A stretch of DNA of 6,980 nucleotides from positions 1-6,980 of the forward strand of contig WQUQ01000063.1 in the NCBI GenBank assembly GCA_009782025.1, in the 5' to 3' direction. The notes under the pieces were generated by a model. It did no database searches. It had not been told where the DNA came from and saw only the letters and a list, made by a program, of their open reading frames with translations. The position numbers and the translations under genes were made by a program. This document shows, piece by piece, positions 6,966-6,980 of this stretch. The number at the start of each line of letters is the position of its first letter. Within the stretch, counting starts at the first letter, position 1. Source of the stretch: Desulfobulbus sp. GTDB taxonomy: Bacteria; Pseudomonadota; Gammaproteobacteria; Burkholderiales; Rhodocyclaceae.

Positions 6966-6980
6966 ATGTCCAGACCGACT
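6966..6980 (+). CDS. Start of an unidentified gene (first five codons only)
   Basis: The reading frame ATG TCC AGA CCG ACT (MSRPT) begins 5 bases after a good Shine-Dalgarno (GGAGA, 6956-6960) and runs off the right edge. Five residues are too few to name a product. The start is supported only by the ribosome site and the preceding AT-rich, promoter-like spacer. It would be a rightward gene separated from ychF by 100 bp, so it probably has its own promoter. Confidence 0.5.

Overview
The window is a GC-rich (roughly 65% by eye) chromosomal segment from a proteobacterium. It is most likely a betaproteobacterium of the Rhodocyclales type, inferred from the family versions present (a CopD/HemJ-like protein, a 'CDP-glucoseen reductase'-type flavoprotein, a Gcr-type 'site-specific recombinase'). 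I assign this from protein resemblance alone. The coding is dense, and I see no insertion sequence, phage, CRISPR, tRNA or rRNA. It reads as ordinary core genome rather than an accessory island.

Layout. (1) A leftward pair occupies 1-1114: a 302-residue YeeZ-like NAD(P)-binding protein (1114 to 206), overlapping by ATGA the start of a CopD/HemJ-family membrane protein that runs off the left edge. (2) Only 33 bp away, a rightward pair begins: a 342-residue 2Fe-2S/FAD/NAD(P)H reductase (1148-2176), then, one base after its stop, a 687-residue polytopic membrane protein of the misnamed 'site-specific recombinase' (Gcr) family (2178-4241). (3) A leftward CNNM/CorC-type transporter with CBS domains (5541 to 4192) converges on it, and the two genes overlap tail-to-tail by 50 bp. 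(4) A 232-bp divergent intergenic region (5542-5773) holds a C8 tract, a perfect 13-bp inverted repeat and a plausible sigma70-type promoter for the next gene. (5) The universal ATPase gene ychF (5774-6865) is followed by a short AT-rich spacer and the first five codons of a further gene. The ribosome binding site of that gene lies inside a predicted hairpin.

How the genes work together. The two left-hand pairs look like co-transcribed units. The leftward one may concern heme or membrane redox biology through the HemJ-like protein. The rightward one couples a soluble electron-transfer flavoprotein to a membrane protein of unknown function. The CNNM-type protein probably exports cations or polyamines, and YchF is a ribosome- and stress-associated ATPase. 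I found no convincing new defence or mobile system. The best leads are the reductase/membrane-protein pair, a substituted acidic residue in the CNNM motif, the perfect hairpin before ychF, and the occluded ribosome binding site at the right edge.
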